Shown here one piece after another: positions 52,055 to 60,911 of a stretch of 64,000 bases of DNA; position 1 is the first letter of the stretch; each line of letters opens with the position of its first letter. The notes beneath the pieces are model-generated. The model was not told where the DNA came from and did no database searches. It worked only from the letters and a program-made list of their open reading frames with translations. This stretch comes from Massilibacillus massiliensis (GTDB lineage: Bacteria; Bacillota; Negativicutes; FLKF01), in assembly GCF_900086705.1 (NCBI RefSeq), contig NZ_LT575483.1, positions 249,166 to 313,165 on the forward strand, read 5' to 3'. Made by a program: the position numbers and the translations under genes.

Positions 52055-52654
52055 TTACTTATTTAGATTTCCAGCTTTTATTTTAGATTCATTCCCTCGA
52101 ATTAATCGTTGAATATTGGATTTATGCCTGTAAATTATAAAACAAGCAGCTAAAATACTGAAATATAAATATTCACCCGGCACACCAAAATAATACGCAC
52201 AAATAGGCACCATAGTTGCTGCAATAATAGAAGCCAATGACACATATTTCGTAAAATATACGATAACAAGCCAAATTGTAAATACAATAACTGTAACTTT
52301 CGGCATGAGCATTGTAATAACCCCCAAACCAGTAGCAACACCTTTTCCACCTGTAAACCGCAGTAAAATCGACCAGTTATGGCCAACGATGGCCGAAATT
52401 CCACCTAATATCATAGCAAATGGCGTACCAATAAAATAATAACCAAATAAAACACCTAGCATCCCTTTTAAAAGATCCATACTAAAAATCACTATAGCTG
52501 GCTTTACCCCTATAATTCTATAAGCGTTGGTAGCACCAATATTTTTACTTCCATGATCCCGCAAGTCAATTTTCCAAATCAATTTACCCAAAATTAATCC
52601 ATTCGGTATAGATCCAATGAAATAAGCCACTACAACTACGAGAAAATTTTCCAC
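52055..52654 (-). CDS. plsY: Glycerol-3-phosphate acyltransferase PlsY
   Basis: This 199-residue membrane enzyme transfers acyl groups from acyl-phosphate (made by PlsX, 33367) to glycerol-3-phosphate. It has five or so membrane segments and the three conserved loops: GSIPNGLILGK, GSKNIGATNAYRI and RFTGGKGVATGLG. It lies 30 bases after der. Confidence 0.96.
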   Translation of the reverse strand: MENFLVVVVAYFIGSIPNGLILGKLIWKIDLRDHGSKNIGATNAYRIIGVKPAIVIFSMDLLKGMLGVLFGYYFIGTPFAMILGGISAIVGHNWSILLRFTGGKGVATGLGVITMLMPKVTVIVFTIWLVIVYFTKYVSLASIIAATMVPICAYYFGVPGEYLYFSILAACFIIYRHKSNIQRLIRGNESKIKAGNLNK

Positions 52655-52684
52655 TTCTTAGCCTCCTATAAAACCGCGTGAATC

Positions 52685-54010
52685 TTAATTCTCTTCTTCT
52701 TTTCTTCCTCTAACAACTAACTTAAGGGGTGTTCCTTCAAAACCAAAGCTTTCCCTTAACTTATTTTCCAAGAAACGCAGGTAAGAAAAATGCATAATCT
52801 CCGGTTCATTTACAAAGAAGATAAACGTCGGTGGTTTTATATCTGCTTGTGTCGTAAACAATATTTTAAGTTTTTTTCCTTTATGAGAAGGTGGTGGATT
52901 TATTGATGTAGCATCAATAATAATTTGATTTAATACACTGGTCTGAATCCGCATTGCCTGTTGTTCAGCAACGTATTTTACTAGATCAGTTACCCTATGT
53001 ACACGTTGCTTTGTTAACGCGGAAGTATATAATACAGGTGCATATTGCAAAAAGCCAAGCTCGCTACGTAAATTTTCTGTGAACCTTAAAGACGTTTTAT
53101 CATCCTTTTCAAGCAAGTCCCACTTATTAACAACGATAATAACACCCTTACCACCTTCATGTGCATACCCAGCAATTTTTTTATCTTGTTCTGTAATTCC
53201 TTCAGCAGCGTTAATCACCATTAATACAACATCAGATCGATCTATAGCTCTAAGAGAACGCATTACGCTATAACGTTCAATTGGCAAATCAATCTTCGCT
53301 TTTCTCCGCATTCCAGCCGTGTCAATTAGAATAAATTTAATTCCATCTTTTGAGAAATGTGTATCAATTGCATCACGCGTAGTCCCAGGAATATCACTAA
53401 CGATAACACGTTCTTGTCCTATCAAAGCATTTACTAAAGAAGATTTCCCCACATTTGGTCGACCAATTACAGCAATACTAATTTCATCAGTTTCTTTTGC
53501 TTCATTTAAATTTTTTGGAAAAGACTCCACAATTTTATCTAATAAATCACCAAGATTTAAAGCATTTGAGGCCGAAATTGGAATGGGGTCACCTAAACCT
53601 AGATTGTAAAATTCGTAAATATCTACTTCCCGATTTGGACTATCAATCTTATTTACAGCTAACAATACAGGTTTTTTACTATTTCGTAAAATATGGGCTA
53701 CTTCAATATCAGCTGTTGTCATACCTGTTTTTCCATCAAGAACAAATACAACAACATCGGCTTCTTCAATAGCTAAATTGGCTTGATAACGCATTGACTT
53801 TAAAATATGATCCGTAGTTTCAATTTCAATTCCACCCGTATCAATCATTGTAAATTCACAGTTTAACCACTCTGCATCAAGATAAATTCTATCTCTAGTA
53901 ACGCCTGGAATATCTTCTACGATTGAAACTCTTTTTTTACCTATTTGATTAAATAAAGTTGATTTACCTACATTTGGACGACCGACGATCGCAACTATTG
54001 GTTTACTCAT
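52685..54010 (-). CDS. der: Ribosome assembly GTPase Der (EngA)
   Basis: This 441-residue protein has two GTPase domains in tandem and acts in 50S assembly. G1 motifs are GRPNVGKSTLFN and GRPNVGKSSLVNAL, G3 are DTGGIE and DTAGMRR, G4 are NKID and NKWD. A C-terminal KH-like domain (about 350-435) completes it. The start at 54010 follows AGGTGA. It is preceded by the DUF512 gene, a common Firmicute pair. Confidence 0.97.
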   Translation of the reverse strand: MSKPIVAIVGRPNVGKSTLFNQIGKKRVSIVEDIPGVTRDRIYLDAEWLNCEFTMIDTGGIEIETTDHILKSMRYQANLAIEEADVVVFVLDGKTGMTTADIEVAHILRNSKKPVLLAVNKIDSPNREVDIYEFYNLGLGDPIPISASNALNLGDLLDKIVESFPKNLNEAKETDEISIAVIGRPNVGKSSLVNALIGQERVIVSDIPGTTRDAIDTHFSKDGIKFILIDTAGMRRKAKIDLPIERYSVMRSLRAIDRSDVVLMVINAAEGITEQDKKIAGYAHEGGKGVIIVVNKWDLLEKDDKTSLRFTENLRSELGFLQYAPVLYTSALTKQRVHRVTDLVKYVAEQQAMRIQTSVLNQIIIDATSINPPPSHKGKKLKILFTTQADIKPPTFIFFVNEPEIMHFSYLRFLENKLRESFGFEGTPLKLVVRGRKEEEN

Positions 54011-54026
54011 TCGCATCACCTATCTT

Positions 54027-55421
54027 TTATTTATTTTGAGAATATGCTCCATTACTTTGCCAAGTGTAAACTTTACTTTCATTCTTTATTTGAACATTAC
54101 CTTCATGCCAATTCAATAAAATATGTTTTAGTTCAATTCCATTATTGGCAACTCGTACATCACTATCCAAATCCTTTGATAAATCATTCAGTGTATAATC
54201 ATCTAAAAAAATATTTTCGCCACTTCTAAGTGATACCCCAGGGATAATAATTCCAGATCGTTTATCCGGTGCTTCTTGTAAAGCAGCTAAAATATCTTGT
54301 CCCGTCAATAACCCTGTTACAGTGATATCTTTACCAAAAAATTGATTTTCTACTGCGACCAGTCTAACAAATAAATTAGGAATTTCTAGCTGATCAATTA
54401 GAGGCTGTAAAACAAGCTTTGCTGATTTGCCACATACAACATCTAAGTATATAGGTTGTTCATACGCATTGCAAATAATATCTTTGGACTCTTCCCACTC
54501 AGAAATGAATTTTCTCGTTAGTCCTATCCCATTTTCCAGTTGTGGAAACCCGTCATAATACTCATAATTAGGAATTTTTCTATCCGCTAAAAAATAAAAT
54601 TCATCCCCTAAATAAACAAAGTTATTTTTAATCTTATCACGATTGACGATTTTCCAATCTTCAATCATATCAATCACATCATTTGCTTGCTCTTTTGTAA
54701 ACATGTTGAGGGGATGACAACCCTCCCGGTATCGTGTAAGCCCGACCGGAACAATTGCTACTGATAATATAAACGGTTGAAACGCCAATAAATCATCCAA
54801 CGTTTTTTTCAAAATAGGCCCATCATTAATTTCTGGACAAAGCACGATTTGCGTATGAAAATCAATATCATCCATCTTTAGTCGATCTAATTGCTCCAAT
54901 ATATTTGCAGCACTCTTATTATGTAACATTTTAGCCCTTAATGCACCATCTGTTGTATGTACAGATACAAATAACGGAGACAAATGTAATTTTTTTATAC
55001 GATCAAAATCTTCATCGTTCATATTCGTTAATGTAACAAAATTTCCATATAAAAAGGACATCCTATAATCATCATCTTTTATTGCTAAGCTTGAACGCAT
55101 GTTCGGCGCAATTTGATCTACAAAACAGAACCAACACTGATTATAACAACGTTGAATTCCGTCAAACACGGCGTTTTCAAACTCTACACCTAACTCTTCA
55201 TCATATTCTTTATCAAATTCAATAAATTCACGTTCACCATCTTTTTTTTCAATAAGTAACGAAACCTCTTCATCAGCCAGAGCAAAACTAAGATCTATAA
55301 TATCTCTTAGCTTTTGTCCATTAATCTCCAAAATTTTATCGCCAACTTCAAGACCTATTTCTTCCGCAATACTCCCCTCATCTATACTAGCTACTACACC
55401 ATAACAGATCAAAACTTTCAC
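54027..55421 (-). CDS. DUF512 radical SAM/PDZ protein
   Basis: This 464-residue protein has an N-terminal PDZ-like domain (EEIGLEVGDKILEINGQ), then a radical SAM-like segment with RCYNQCWFCFVDQ (three Cys), SFLYGNFVTLTN and TTDGALRAKML. The C-terminal DUF512 region has GVSLRSGENIFLDD. The family lies beside der in most Clostridia and Negativicutes, which hints at a link to ribosome or translation biology. The reaction is unknown. Confidence 0.88.
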   Translation of the reverse strand: MKVLICYGVVASIDEGSIAEEIGLEVGDKILEINGQKLRDIIDLSFALADEEVSLLIEKKDGEREFIEFDKEYDEELGVEFENAVFDGIQRCYNQCWFCFVDQIAPNMRSSLAIKDDDYRMSFLYGNFVTLTNMNDEDFDRIKKLHLSPLFVSVHTTDGALRAKMLHNKSAANILEQLDRLKMDDIDFHTQIVLCPEINDGPILKKTLDDLLAFQPFILSVAIVPVGLTRYREGCHPLNMFTKEQANDVIDMIEDWKIVNRDKIKNNFVYLGDEFYFLADRKIPNYEYYDGFPQLENGIGLTRKFISEWEESKDIICNAYEQPIYLDVVCGKSAKLVLQPLIDQLEIPNLFVRLVAVENQFFGKDITVTGLLTGQDILAALQEAPDKRSGIIIPGVSLRSGENIFLDDYTLNDLSKDLDSDVRVANNGIELKHILLNWHEGNVQIKNESKVYTWQSNGAYSQNK

Positions 55422-55446
55422 CTCATAAAATCATTCATTCTTTCAT

Positions 55447-55489
55447 AATATAGCAAGGAGTGATTTTAATCATCACTCCTTGCTATATT
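55447..55489 (-). terminator. Terminator of spoIIP, 18-bp perfect arms
   Basis: Exact complements at 55447-55464 and 55472-55489 (core AGCAAGGAGTGAT) enclose a seven-base loop. It lies 18 bases after the spoIIP stop codon. Confidence 0.8.
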
Positions 55490-55506
55490 ATTATACATGA
55501 TTTATC

Positions 55507-56655
55507 TTATCTTTTCTCCACATCATCATCATTTTTTACTTCTTTTTCTGAATTCTTACTCCCAAATACGTCTTTAAATTCATTATGAGCAAAATTATGC
55601 ATTTTTGCTTTTGCTTCCTTCATACCACCCGTACTTATAAGCATAAATATTATCACACCTCCTACTAAAAATGCAATAATATAACCAATAGATTTTACAG
55701 AACCAGAAATTCCTGCCTCTTTTGTTCCCACGCCAGCACTGCCTTCTACATTACTAGGGTTAGCCGAGGTTACACCTAGTACTCCAGGAATTATATCCGC
55801 AAACATCGCAATACCACGTTCAGCTTCCTCTCGTGCATTTGTATGTGCGCCAACTTCTATCAGCATAGATTTAGGATGTAAATCTTGATTATAATCGCCA
55901 CCCTTTGCAAAAAATATGCCTTTTACTAAACCGGGATGCTGCTCATCGGATACAGCTTTCATCTGCAACGCATATTCTTCGATCTGCTTACTTGTTGCTC
56001 CGAATTTTCCAACAACCAACTGAATTTTTGTAAAATCCTCGTTATCACCTTTATAGGCTTCTGGTGGCGTAGCATCTCGATGAATATCAAAGATTGCATC
56101 TGGCTGCTGTTCTTTTAGCAGCTTAACAACCGTACGTCTAGAGCGTTCATAAGCCATATCATCATGCGGACTATGATTTGCATCAGAATGAATTGCCTCT
56201 ATTCCCTTTTCCTCTAGCGCTTTTGCTAAAGAATCTCCTACTTTTATAATTCCACCATCGCCCTCATCACTACTTTCAGTACCATCACTAGGTACATACG
56301 ATTCATCATTATGTGTATGGTATAAGGCTACTTTTTTTATATTTTCAGCTTCTGCAATTGATGTTTGAAAAAAACTCCACCAATATTTTTTTGCTTTATA
56401 GCTATCTAAATATTCAACTAAATTAATATCACCAATAAATTTGACGCTTGCATTTTTTCCATCAATTTTTACAATTTCATATCTCTTATTATTTGCTGTT
56501 AAAAATTCATCACCAATATGCGCTTTCCAACCTGTAATATAGACGATCGAACCGGATTCATCAATCATATTATAATAATTGGACTGCGCTTTTACCGGTA
56601 CAACTATAAACAAAATAAGAAAAGTTAACAACATAATCCTCAAAATTTTATTCAT
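55507..56655 (-). CDS. spoIIP: Stage II sporulation protein P
   Basis: This 382-residue amidase/endopeptidase degrades septal peptidoglycan during engulfment with SpoIID and SpoIIM. A signal sequence (KILRIMLLTFLILFIVV) leads to the catalytic part with zinc ligands in ALYHTHNDESYVPSDG, AIFDIHRDATPPEA and MLIEVGAHTNAREEAE. Another hydrophobic segment lies at about 325-345, so it may be anchored at both ends, with a charged 40-residue tail inside. The start at 56655 overlaps the DUF1614 gene by eight bases. Confidence 0.9.
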   Translation of the reverse strand: MNKILRIMLLTFLILFIVVPVKAQSNYYNMIDESGSIVYITGWKAHIGDEFLTANNKRYEIVKIDGKNASVKFIGDINLVEYLDSYKAKKYWWSFFQTSIAEAENIKKVALYHTHNDESYVPSDGTESSDEGDGGIIKVGDSLAKALEEKGIEAIHSDANHSPHDDMAYERSRRTVVKLLKEQQPDAIFDIHRDATPPEAYKGDNEDFTKIQLVVGKFGATSKQIEEYALQMKAVSDEQHPGLVKGIFFAKGGDYNQDLHPKSMLIEVGAHTNAREEAERGIAMFADIIPGVLGVTSANPSNVEGSAGVGTKEAGISGSVKSIGYIIAFLVGGVIIFMLISTGGMKEAKAKMHNFAHNEFKDVFGSKNSEKEVKNDDDVEKR

Positions 56656-57412
56656 GTTCTCCACCTCTAGAAGAATTTTCTTTAGATTTTTTTCTTTCTT
56701 CCATAGAAATGACACGCGAGCTCTTTTTTAAATTTTTTTCCGGAATCCCCAGTTCTTTACTAAATTCATAAGCACTCGTTATTTTACTTGTATGTGCTTT
56801 ATGACCACCTTGCAATTTTTCACGTGTTTCACCTACCAATTCAGCCATCATAATTGCCACAAATCCAGCAATAACTACAACATCAAAAACTCCAGCTCCA
56901 CCTATAGCAGTGGTTCCTACGATTCCTCTACTCGCCAAATTCATAAAATGAATTATATCGCTTAATACAATACCTAAGACGCCCCCAATAAAGGCGCTTC
57001 TTCTTGATCTACCAATGACATATGCTACAATTCCGGCTGAGATACCATAAATCAATTTAGGGTCAAAAAACATATTCTCTGGTTCATAAGGCAAATAACG
57101 TGAACCTAAAAAAACAATAAACGCAACCATCAGCATTGCTAAAATCGCACGAATTCTCTCAATCGTTTGGTCCGCCTTTATCATCAGCCAGATAGATAAT
57201 AAAGCAGGCAATAGTGCACCACCAACATTTACGGTCAAATTACCACTAGTGGAAATCGGTATATCAATAAAACTTCCAACCACCATTGCTAAAATAAACA
57301 AAATTGCCTGCTTATCAGTTAAACGCATTCTATCTAATAATCTTTGTGCAATACCAAAATAAACAAAAACTCCAATTACAAGTAAAGCAATCATTCCCAA
57401 CGGCATATTCAT
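56648..57412 (-). CDS. DUF1614 membrane protein
   Basis: This 254-residue protein has about seven hydrophobic segments with RLLDRMRLTDKQAI, SFIDIPIS, NVGGALLPALLSIWL and RSRRSAFIGGVLGIVLSDII, the conserved blocks of DUF1614. The C-terminus is a charged tail. It overlaps spoIIP by eight bases, so the two are coupled, which suggests expression and a role in sporulation. Function unknown. Confidence 0.85.
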   Translation of the reverse strand: MNMPLGMIALLVIGVFVYFGIAQRLLDRMRLTDKQAILFILAMVVGSFIDIPISTSGNLTVNVGGALLPALLSIWLMIKADQTIERIRAILAMLMVAFIVFLGSRYLPYEPENMFFDPKLIYGISAGIVAYVIGRSRRSAFIGGVLGIVLSDIIHFMNLASRGIVGTTAIGGAGVFDVVVIAGFVAIMMAELVGETREKLQGGHKAHTSKITSAYEFSKELGIPEKNLKKSSRVISMEERKKSKENSSRGGEHE

Positions 57413-57463
57413 TTACATACCACCTTTTATTCATAAAAATATCATCAGAAATAGATTGCCCGA

Positions 57464-57528
57464 TTTTATAGATTGAAATACAAAAAACATGGTTTTTAGC
57501 CATGTTTTTTGTATTTCAATCTATAAAA
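57464..57528 (-). terminator. Terminator of the ispH-rpsA gene, 29-bp perfect arms
   Basis: The arms at 57464-57492 and 57500-57528 are exact complements around a seven-base loop. The core ACATGG/CCATGT has A/T-rich flanks, so it can end transcription from either side. It begins 11 bases after the stop codon of the fusion gene. Confidence 0.85.
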
Positions 57529-57538
57529 CTAAAAATTT

Positions 57539-59506
57539 TTAATCCGCAAAGTTTTTAAATAAGTGCCCAAATTTATCACCTAGTGTACTTTTAGTTTCTG
57601 CTTGTGCTTCTATATACTCTTGATATTCCTGGTGTTCAACTTCTTGTTGTGCTTGTAATAAACTCAAGCCAATTTTTTTATGCGTTCTGTCAATATGCAG
57701 GATTTTAACTCTTAATTTATCACCAACTGCCACTGCCTCATCGGCTTTATTTAAATGTTTCTCAGACAATTCACTTAAATGAATTAATCCTTCCAATCCA
57801 TTTGCTAGTGAAGCAAATGCACCAAAACTCATAATTTTAACAACAGTAACATCTACAAGTGTATTTTCACACAAAGATTCTACTTTATCTAACCACGGAT
57901 CCCGATAAACGTCTTTTAAACTTAATGAAATTCGTTTTGTTTTTTCATCAAAGTTTGTTACCATCACAGAAACTTTATCGCCAACCTGTACTACTTCACT
58001 TGGTTCTTTCACGCGTTCCCATGATAATTCAGAAATATGTACCAACCCATCGATACCTCCAATATCGACAAAAGCACCATAACTTGTTAAACGTTTTACA
58101 GTTCCTTGTATAATTTGATTAACTGAAAGTTTATTAAAAAAAGCTTGCTCTTTACGCAGGTTTTCTTCTTCTAGAATTACTCGTCGAGAAAAGATTGCTT
58201 TGCCTTTTTCTTTATTTAATTCTATTATTCTAAAATCAAACTCTCGACCTGCATATTCTTCTAAGCTCTCAACAAATTTAATATCAAACTGCGATGCTGG
58301 TACAAAACCTCGAATACCAAGAACCTCTATACTTAATCCGCCTTTTATCGCAGCAGTTACAACGCCTTTTACGGGTTCCTTTGTCATTAAGCCTTCTTCC
58401 AATTTGCCCCATGCAGTGTGTTTATCCGCTCTTACTTTAGATAATTTCAAGCCATCTTCTCCATCTAAAGCTAAAACATATACATTGATCAAATCTCCAA
58501 TAGCAACAATATCATTGGGACTTTCTGGAACAGGGTACGCTAATTCTGTAATTGGAATTATACCTTCCGCTTTATATCCTATGTCAATAAAAACCTCATT
58601 TTTATGGATTCCAACCACTTTTCCTTGTATTAAATCATTTACTTTTATTTCTTTCATTGGTATTTCTAATAAATCTTCCATATTGTTCACCTTATTATAA
58701 ACCTCCTTAATAATCCAATCTGGCGTAGAAGCACCAGCGGTTATCCCCACGCGTTTCACATCAACAAACCATGACTCTTTTAATTCCTTTACCGTTTCAA
58801 TATGATACGTAACGGTACCAGTTTTTGTACATAATTCAGCTAAACGTGTAGTATTGGCACTATTTTTCCCACCAATCACCAGCATAACATCAACATCATT
58901 TGCCAATGCGATTGCCGCCGCCTGACGTTGTTCGGTTGCGGTACAGATCGTACGTTCAATTTTTATATCATTTGATTTATCCATCAAAACATCTACAATT
59001 TTTTTAAAAGCTTTGCCTGAAAAAGTAGTTTGTGCAACAATCCCCAATTTATCTATAAAATTTAAATTTTTAGCTTCTTCCTCTGTCTCTATAATAAGTG
59101 CCTGTTTTCCCGACCATTCAAAAATGCTTTTTACTTCCGGATGACATTTTTCTCCAATAATAATGACTTGATATCCATCCTCTGATAATTCATGCGCAGC
59201 CATTTGAGCCTTTTTTACATGTGGACAAGTAGCATCCACTGAATTAAAATTAGCCTTTTTTGCTTGTTCATAAACTTCAGGCCCGACACCATGGGACCGA
59301 ATAATAATCGTGCCACCATCAACTTCTGATAAATGATTTACCATCCCGACACCTTCTTTGGCCAATCGTTCAACCATTTGAGGATTGTGGATAATTGGGC
59401 CTAACGTATAGGACGGACCTTCTAAATTTATACTATCTTGCGCCATTTTTACAGCACGTTTCACGCCATAACAAAATCCATAATGTTCAGCCAATATTAC
59501 TTTCAT
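57539..59506 (-). CDS. IspH-ribosomal protein S1 fusion
   Basis: This 655-residue protein joins two functions. Residues 1-280 are IspH (LytB), the iron-sulfur enzyme making IPP and DMAPP, with Cys residues in YGFCYGVKRAV, DATCPHV and RTICTATEQRQ. Residues about 295-640 are four S1 RNA-binding domains (GKVVGIHKNEVFIDIGYKAEG, GAFVDIGGIDGLVHISELSW, GAFASLANGLEGLIHLSELS). The fusion is known in Clostridia and Negativicutes. The S1 part may bind mRNA or the ribosome; whether it replaces a true S1 is open. Confidence 0.95.
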   Translation of the reverse strand: MKVILAEHYGFCYGVKRAVKMAQDSINLEGPSYTLGPIIHNPQMVERLAKEGVGMVNHLSEVDGGTIIIRSHGVGPEVYEQAKKANFNSVDATCPHVKKAQMAAHELSEDGYQVIIIGEKCHPEVKSIFEWSGKQALIIETEEEAKNLNFIDKLGIVAQTTFSGKAFKKIVDVLMDKSNDIKIERTICTATEQRQAAAIALANDVDVMLVIGGKNSANTTRLAELCTKTGTVTYHIETVKELKESWFVDVKRVGITAGASTPDWIIKEVYNKVNNMEDLLEIPMKEIKVNDLIQGKVVGIHKNEVFIDIGYKAEGIIPITELAYPVPESPNDIVAIGDLINVYVLALDGEDGLKLSKVRADKHTAWGKLEEGLMTKEPVKGVVTAAIKGGLSIEVLGIRGFVPASQFDIKFVESLEEYAGREFDFRIIELNKEKGKAIFSRRVILEEENLRKEQAFFNKLSVNQIIQGTVKRLTSYGAFVDIGGIDGLVHISELSWERVKEPSEVVQVGDKVSVMVTNFDEKTKRISLSLKDVYRDPWLDKVESLCENTLVDVTVVKIMSFGAFASLANGLEGLIHLSELSEKHLNKADEAVAVGDKLRVKILHIDRTHKKIGLSLLQAQQEVEHQEYQEYIEAQAETKSTLGDKFGHLFKNFAD

Positions 59507-59518
59507 ATGTATCTATAT

Positions 59519-59540
59519 CGTTATTAGATACCTAATAACG
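59519..59540 (-). promoter_or_regulatory. Leader hairpin between ribosome-binding site and start of ispH-rpsA
   Basis: CGTTATTAG and CTAATAACG form a perfect nine-base stem with a four-base loop. On the minus strand GAGGTGAATT lies directly before it and the ATG is 12 bases after it. No other ribosome-binding site is near the start codon, so the stem may bring the two together or control access. Confidence 0.5.
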
Positions 59541-59629
59541 AATTCACCTCACTTTATTTATGTATAACTTTAATTATATCATATTCTAATATTCAAAAAC
59601 TAGATGGAAAAAGAGCGCAGTTGCGCTCT

Positions 59630-60220
59630 TTATTCTTTCATAAGATATTCAATTTCATTCATAATGTCTTGTGAAAACTCCTGTAAAGCACTTTTATCCG
59701 CTTTTTCACTATGTATAGTCATCGGCCTTCCAAAACGCACTTCCAAATCAGGGAGAAAGCTACCTTTTTTGAAAATTTTATTTGTACCAATAATCGCTGT
59801 CGGAATAACCGGAACACCAGCTTTCAAAGCAATGAGTGCAAGTCCAGCCTCTGGTTTTCTAATCATACCATTCTTACTTCGTGTGCCTTCAGGAAATAAT
59901 CCAAGACAATGTCCCTCTGTCAATAAAGAAATCGCTGTCCGAATCGCACTTCTGTCAGATGCACCTCTACGCACAGGAAATGAATGAAGCTTTTTGATGA
60001 TATATCCAAATATAGTAATTTTAAACAATTCTTCCTTCGCCATAAAGTGCACATATCTAGGTACAAAAGCAGCAACTAAAGGTGGATCCCACAAGCTAAC
60101 GTGATTTGCCGCAATAATAACTCCACCTTGCTTGGGAATATTTTCTTTTCCTAGAACTTTGCAGTGAAATAACCTCAGGAATATATTGAGTAAAATTACT
60201 TTTAGAAAATCATATAGCAT
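59630..60220 (-). CDS. plsC: 1-acyl-sn-glycerol-3-phosphate acyltransferase
   Basis: This enzyme of about 196 residues adds the second acyl chain to make phosphatidic acid. It has the NHVSLWDPPLVAAF motif (catalytic NHxxxxD), FPEGTRSKNGMI and GVPVIPTAIIGT. One N-terminal hydrophobic segment anchors it. The start is unsure: ATG at 60220 or GTG at 60235, both within the end of cmk. The cmk-plsC pair is common in Firmicutes. Confidence 0.92.
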   Translation of the reverse strand: MLYDFLKVILLNIFLRLFHCKVLGKENIPKQGGVIIAANHVSLWDPPLVAAFVPRYVHFMAKEELFKITIFGYIIKKLHSFPVRRGASDRSAIRTAISLLTEGHCLGLFPEGTRSKNGMIRKPEAGLALIALKAGVPVIPTAIIGTNKIFKKGSFLPDLEVRFGRPMTIHSEKADKSALQEFSQDIMNEIEYLMKE

Positions 60221-60887
60221 GTTGCACACACTCACATATATTTAAAATTTTTGCTACCGTCTCATCAATAGATAAATCTGTCGTGTCTATTAATTTTGCA
60301 TCTTTAGCCTGAATTAAAGGTGCTATATCACGTTCACTATCAGCCTTATCTCTTGCCGCAATTTCTTCTTTTAATTTTTGTAGTGAAATCTCATATCCTT
60401 TTAACTTCATTTCCTTCCATCTACGTTTCGCACGCTCTTCAATAGAAGCAGTCAAAAATAATTTCACCTCAGCATTTGGTAAAACATGCGTACAGATATC
60501 ACGACCATCCATAACAATTCCGCCATTTTTTGCCATGATCCTTTGCAAGACAAGCATCTTGTCTCTAACAGTTGCAATTTGAGCCACCTTAGAAACAAGC
60601 TTCGTCACTTCTGGAGTTCTAATTTCTTCTGTTACTTCGAAGCCATCTACGAATACCTTTATTTTTCTATCAATATATCTTAATTCAATTTTGATATCTT
60701 TCACAATTTCGCAAATCAAAGGTTCTGTAATATTACATTCCTTCTGCTGTAAAACTTTCCATGCGACCCCTCTATACATTGCGCCGGTATCAATATAAAT
60801 ATAATTTAGTTTTTGGGCGACTAACTGCGCTACAGTGCTTTTGCCAGCTCCTGCTGGACCGTCTATTGCGATAACCAACCTTCTCAT
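60210..60887 (-). CDS. cmk: Cytidylate kinase
   Basis: This 225-residue enzyme phosphorylates CMP and dCMP. It has the P-loop AIDGPAGAGKSTVAQ, YIDTGAMYRGVAWK, MDGRDICTHVLPNAEVKLFLTAS and ERAKRRWKE. The start at 60887 follows GGAGGAG. The plsC frame begins inside its 3' end, and aroA lies 24 bases upstream. Confidence 0.96.
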   Translation of the reverse strand: MRRLVIAIDGPAGAGKSTVAQLVAQKLNYIYIDTGAMYRGVAWKVLQQKECNITEPLICEIVKDIKIELRYIDRKIKVFVDGFEVTEEIRTPEVTKLVSKVAQIATVRDKMLVLQRIMAKNGGIVMDGRDICTHVLPNAEVKLFLTASIEERAKRRWKEMKLKGYEISLQKLKEEIAARDKADSERDIAPLIQAKDAKLIDTTDLSIDETVAKILNICECVQHAI

Positions 60888-60911
60888 AAACTCCTCCAAA
60901 TTACCACTATA

